NCBI GenBank assembly: GCA_015520145.1
Contig: WAQR01000091.1
Location: forward strand, 1-14,950
Source: Candidatus Hydrothermarchaeota archaeon
GTDB taxonomy: Archaea > Hydrothermarchaeota > Hydrothermarchaeia > Hydrothermarchaeales > WAQR01
Direction: 5' to 3'
DNA: 14,950 bases
The notes beneath the pieces are model-generated. The model was not told the origin of the DNA, searched no databases, and saw only the letters and a list, made by a program, of their open reading frames with translations. Below are positions 12,150 to 14,950 of this stretch, piece after piece. Both the position numbers and the translations under genes were made by a program. Numbering within the stretch: position 1 is the first letter of the stretch; each line of letters starts with the position of its first letter.

Positions 12150-13895
12150 TTGGAATATAAATTGATAAAAAAACCGGATTGTAAATCGATGAAACAAATG
12201 CCAAATTTAGAGGATTATAAAAAGGCATACCGCGAATTTAGGTGGGAGGATATCGAAAAGGAACTGGACTGGCTTGGCGATGGAAAACTCAATATTGCCT
12301 ATGAGGCTGTAGACAGACATTTAAAAACCAGTCGGAAAAATAAGGCTGCTTTTGTCTTTGAAGGGAAAGACGGCGCAAAGGAGACGTATACATTTTTTGA
12401 GCTGGCAAAATCGAGCAGCCGGTTTGCAAATGTGCTCGCAGATCTAGGTGCTGAAAAGGGTGACAGGGTTTTCGTATTCCTGGACAGGGTGCCGGAACTT
12501 TATATAAGCGTGCTTGGAACACTTAAAATCGGGGCAGTTATAGGCCCTCTCTTCTCTGCGTTTGGCCCGGATGCTGTAAAAGACAGGTTGATGGACAGCG
12601 AAGCGAAAGTTCTCATTACCAGCCCCAGGCTCAAGAACAAAATCGAGGAGATCTTCAATGACCTACCTGACCTGGAGCACATTATTATTGTAAACAGGGA
12701 CAGGGAAAATATCGAGCTTTGTGATGGGGAGGTCAGTTATGAGGGAGAAATGGCAAAAGCAGAGGACGATTTTGATATCGTAAAGACCTCAAAGGAAGAT
12801 TATGCAGTCATGCATTACACGTCCGGCACTACCGGAAAGCCGAAAGGAGTGGTCCACGCCCATGCAGCAATAAAGGGGCACTACGCCACTGCAAAATATG
12901 TGCTGGACCTGCACGAAGATGACATATACTGGTGCACCGCTGACCCTGGATGGGTGACAGGGACATCTTACGGGATATTTGGACCATGGTCGAACGGCGT
13001 TACTCAGGTAATTTATGAGGGCGGGTTCAATGCTAAGAAATGGTATTCCATCATTGAGGCGTACAGGGTTACAGTCTGGTACACCGCCCCGACAGCCATT
13101 CGAATGCTTATGAGGTTTGGGGACAAACTTCCAGAGAAATTTGATCTAAGCAGTTTAAGGCACGCGTGCAGTGTCGGAGAACCGCTCAATCCTGAGGCAG
13201 TCGTCTGGGGTGAAAAGGTAATCGGTATCCCGTTCCATGATAACTGGTGGCAGACAGAAACTGGCTGCATATTAATTGCAAATTATCCTGTACAGGACAT
13301 AAAACCTGGTTCAATGGGCAGACCTTTTCCAGGTATCTCCCCTGCGATCCTCGATGACGGATACAGGGAGCTACCCCCTGGTAGAGAGGGACACCTTGCA
13401 ATAAAGCCTGGCTGGCCGTCGATGTTTCGGACATACTGGAAAAAGGAGGATGTGTACGATTCACGTTTTAAGAATGGATGGTATATCACAGGTGATAAAG
13501 CAAAGATGGATGAAGACGGGTATTTCTGGTTTGTTGGCAGGGCAGACGATGTGATAAATACTGCCGGACACCTGGTAGGTCCATTCGAGGTCGAGAGTGC
13601 TTTGATAGAACATCCTGCTGTGGCAGAGGCAGGGGTTATCGGAAAGCCTGACCCTATCGTCATGGAGACCATCAAGGCATTCGTATCTCTAAAAGAAGGG
13701 TTCGTGCCTTCAGAAGAACTCAAACACGAGATCCAGAGATTTGTAAAAAAGAAGCTGTCAAGTGCCGCATATCCAAGGGAGATAGAGTTCCTGGATACTC
13801 TCCCAAAGACAAGAAGCGGTAAGATTATGAGACGGCTGCTAAAGGCGAGAGAGCTCGGGTTGCCTGAGGGCGATACCTCGACTCTGGAAAGATAG
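12150..13895 (+). CDS. acsA: AMP-forming acetyl-CoA synthetase (bacterial AcsA type)
   Basis: This is a predicted acetate:CoA ligase that activates acetate with ATP to acetyl-AMP and then acetyl-CoA. The 581-residue product matches, from memory, Bacillus AcsA along its whole length. Landmarks are the P-loop-like YTSGTTGKPKGVVH (223-236), IYWCTADPGWVTGTSYG (259-275), NWWQTETG (365-372), ITGDKAKMDEDGYFWFVGRA (446-465), and the C-terminal hinge and catalytic lysine KTRSGKIMRR (553-562, Lys558). The second Trp of NWWQTETG corresponds to the residue that restricts characterised Acs enzymes to acetate or propionate, so a short acyl substrate is likely. The start is a TTG with GGGGGAT five bases upstream (12138-12144); an ATG at 12189 is an alternative. 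The gene lies between ACP and a hexapeptide acyltransferase. Confidence 0.88.
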   Translation: MEYKLIKKPDCKSMKQMPNLEDYKKAYREFRWEDIEKELDWLGDGKLNIAYEAVDRHLKTSRKNKAAFVFEGKDGAKETYTFFELAKSSSRFANVLADLGAEKGDRVFVFLDRVPELYISVLGTLKIGAVIGPLFSAFGPDAVKDRLMDSEAKVLITSPRLKNKIEEIFNDLPDLEHIIIVNRDRENIELCDGEVSYEGEMAKAEDDFDIVKTSKEDYAVMHYTSGTTGKPKGVVHAHAAIKGHYATAKYVLDLHEDDIYWCTADPGWVTGTSYGIFGPWSNGVTQVIYEGGFNAKKWYSIIEAYRVTVWYTAPTAIRMLMRFGDKLPEKFDLSSLRHACSVGEPLNPEAVVWGEKVIGIPFHDNWWQTETGCILIANYPVQDIKPGSMGRPFPGISPAILDDGYRELPPGREGHLAIKPGWPSMFRTYWKKEDVYDSRFKNGWYITGDKAKMDEDGYFWFVGRADDVINTAGHLVGPFEVESALIEHPAVAEAGVIGKPDPIVMETIKAFVSLKEGFVPSEELKHEIQRFVKKKLSSAAYPREIEFLDTLPKTRSGKIMRRLLKARELGLPEGDTSTLER

Positions 13896-13904
13896 GTAGA
13901 AACA

Positions 13905-14699
13905 ATGCTTGCGCCATCAGATTTTTTTGAACTTGATTCTTTTGAACATAAAGGGCTTTTTGATGGAATTGATGAGGTCTGGGATTCCTTAAAATATATT
14001 AGAGGCTATATCGAAGAGAATTTAAAACCCAATGTCACAGAGATACGGCAGATGGGCGACGTCCTCAAAAATACCGTGGTGATTTTCAATAGTGAGGTGA
14101 TTACAGACGGATTCGAGCTTGAAGCGGGCAGCCCTGCAAAAGGCGAATTTTCTGTTAGTATGGATGGCGAGGTGTTGGATGGTGCTGCTGTATTATTTGC
14201 CGGCGCATCTATCTTCGATGATAAGATCCATATCGGCGAAGGGAGTGTTGTTGAGCCCGGGGCACTCATTAAAGGTCCGACAATTCTTGGCAGGAATACT
14301 GAAGTCAGGCAGGGTGCCTATATCAGGGGCTCGTGTCTTGTCGGGGACCGCTGTATTGTGGGGCATACAAGTGAGATGAAAAACGCTGTAATGATAAATC
14401 GCGTTACGGCAGGACATTTTGCTTATATCGGTGACAGTATCCTGGGCAGCGATGTGAATCTTGGTGCTGGGACAAAGCTTGCCAACCTCAAAATCACTGG
14501 GTCAAAAATAACCTTCAGGATAGATAGGGAGTTATACCGTACAGGGCTGAGAAAGTTTGGTGCAATTCTGGGAGATTCTACAGAGACCGGCTGCAATTCG
14601 GTCACAAGCCCCGGCACACTCATGGGCAAAAGGTCCATGGTTGTTTCCAATGCAACTGTACCGGGCGGATACCATCCCCCGAGGACGATTATAAGATAG
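13905..14699 (+). CDS. GlmU-like left-handed beta-helix acetyltransferase without nucleotidyltransferase domain
   Basis: This is a predicted acyltransferase with hexapeptide repeats. In the 264-residue product, residues 1-100 form a small domain (LFDGIDEVWDSLKYIRGYIE) that is not a nucleotidyltransferase. From about 108 onward there are repeated [IVL]GxxxxI turns: IHIGEGSVVEPGALIKG, ILGRNTEVRQGAYIRG, CIVGHTSEMKN, then AGHFAYIGDSILGSDVNLGAGT. The last segment closely follows the acetyltransferase half of GlmU (AGHLTYLGD...NIGAGT), including the catalytic His (His171 here). That points to acetyl transfer to an amino sugar or sugar phosphate, with acetyl-CoA made by the adjacent synthetase. LpxA-like use of acyl-ACP is an alternative given the neighbouring ACP. 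It is nine bases downstream of acsA. Confidence 0.8.
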   Translation: MLAPSDFFELDSFEHKGLFDGIDEVWDSLKYIRGYIEENLKPNVTEIRQMGDVLKNTVVIFNSEVITDGFELEAGSPAKGEFSVSMDGEVLDGAAVLFAGASIFDDKIHIGEGSVVEPGALIKGPTILGRNTEVRQGAYIRGSCLVGDRCIVGHTSEMKNAVMINRVTAGHFAYIGDSILGSDVNLGAGTKLANLKITGSKITFRIDRELYRTGLRKFGAILGDSTETGCNSVTSPGTLMGKRSMVVSNATVPGGYHPPRTIIR

Positions 14700-14700
14700 A

Positions 14701-14732
14701 GGATAATCAGGATAGTCAGGATAGTCAGGATA
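14701..14732 (+). repeat. 9-bp tandem repeat GGATARTCA x3 plus partial copy
   Basis: GGATAATCA (14701-14709), GGATAGTCA (14710-14718), GGATAGTCA (14719-14727) and a partial GGATA follow. They fill most of the 40-bp gap before the holo-ACP synthase gene. The unit shares GGATA(A/G)T with the repeats at 8231-8260. This could be replication slippage in a spacer, or it could tune the distance to the next start codon. Confidence 0.8.
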
Positions 14733-14739
14733 TGGTTTA

Positions 14740-14950
14740 ATGGACATGTCAATAATGTCAATAGGTACTGACTGTGAGGAGATCTCCAGGTTCAGTAAGA
14801 TAGTGAAAAATAAAAGCCTATTGAAAAAGATTTTTACGAAAAACGAGATCGATTACTGCATGGGCAGGGCGAACCCCCAGCAGCATTTCGCTGCGAGGTT
14901 TGCTGGAAAAGAAGCAGTTATAAAGGCCATCAATACGTCTGAAAAGAAAA
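14740..14950 (+). CDS. acpS: Holo-[acyl-carrier-protein] synthase, N-terminal part
   Basis: This enzyme transfers the 4'-phosphopantetheine arm from CoA to the serine of ACP. The gene is cut by the window edge after about 70 codons. The visible part reads MSIGTDCEEISRFSKI, then KKIFTKNEIDYCMGRANPQ and ARFAGKEAVIKAI. These match the AcpS pattern of a GTD(x)xxI metal-binding strand (Asp in GTD), the FTxxEIxYC motif and the RFAxKEAxxKA helix with the metal-binding Glu. Several in-frame starts exist (ATG at 14740, 14746 and 14755); 14755 gives the most family-like N-terminus (MSIGTD), while 14740 is the longest. Its presence close to a dedicated ACP strongly suggests that the ACP is active in vivo. 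Confidence 0.88.
   Translation, partial: MDMSIMSIGTDCEEISRFSKIVKNKSLLKKIFTKNEIDYCMGRANPQQHFAARFAGKEAVIKAINTSEKK

Noticed and set aside
14532..14747. Minus-strand ORF with a PDYPDYPDYP repeat
   Set aside because: The repeat is just the reverse reading of the 9-bp tandem array at 14701-14732, and the rest is antisense to the acetyltransferase gene.
1..14950. CRISPR array or insertion sequence
   Set aside because: No regularly spaced direct repeats of 24-40 bp, no transposase and no paired terminal inverted repeats were seen.

Overview
The window looks like a stretch of a euryarchaeal chromosome, most likely from the methanogen/ANME-related part of the Euryarchaeota (inference; I cannot name a genus). 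The evidence is an almost textbook archaeal RNA- and protein-quality-control superoperon (RNase P Rpp30 and Pop5, proteasome alpha, SBDS, exosome Rrp4/Rrp41/Rrp42, L37Ae, RNA polymerase subunit P, KEOPS Pcc1, prefoldin beta, DHH phosphoesterase), TATA-type promoters, GTG/TTG starts and GGAGGTGA-type ribosome binding sites.

Layout. 1-229 (minus strand, cut by the window edge): N-terminal winged-helix domain of a protein that resembles HTH-fused archaeal CTP-dependent riboflavin kinases. 230-452: divergent regulatory region with TATA-like elements and a perfect inverted repeat over the start of the minus-strand gene. 453-2295: an AT-rich restriction-modification module, made of an apparently intact amino-DNA methyltransferase followed by the decayed gene of its restriction enzyme (one frameshift, two in-frame TGA codons, an 11-bp tandem duplication and a deletion). 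2364-9261: the superoperon, twelve genes on the plus strand with mostly overlapping or nearly abutting ends. 9262-9637: gene-poor spacer that starts with a short relic of a radical-SAM protein and carries small repeats.

The right third is accessory-looking. First comes a translationally coupled trio (9638-11770): an inositol-monophosphatase-family enzyme, a 51-residue Cys-containing small protein, and a radical SAM/SPASM enzyme with a PqqD-like N-terminal domain. After a hairpin and a clear archaeal promoter comes a second set (11892-14950): an acyl carrier protein, a bacterial AcsA-type acetyl-CoA synthetase, a GlmU-like left-handed beta-helix acetyltransferase, and the start of a holo-ACP synthase that runs off the window.

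The most interesting feature is this last set. Dedicated ACP and AcpS are unusual in archaea, and here the carrier, the enzyme that would add its phosphopantetheine arm, an acyl-activating enzyme and an acyltransferase are adjacent. They suggest a small acyl-activation and transfer pathway, perhaps acetylation of an amino sugar or an ACP-tethered biosynthesis, acquired at least partly from bacteria. The link is inferred from gene order, not demonstrated. The other point of interest is the orphaned methyltransferase next to a restriction enzyme whose inactivating events can still be read one by one.
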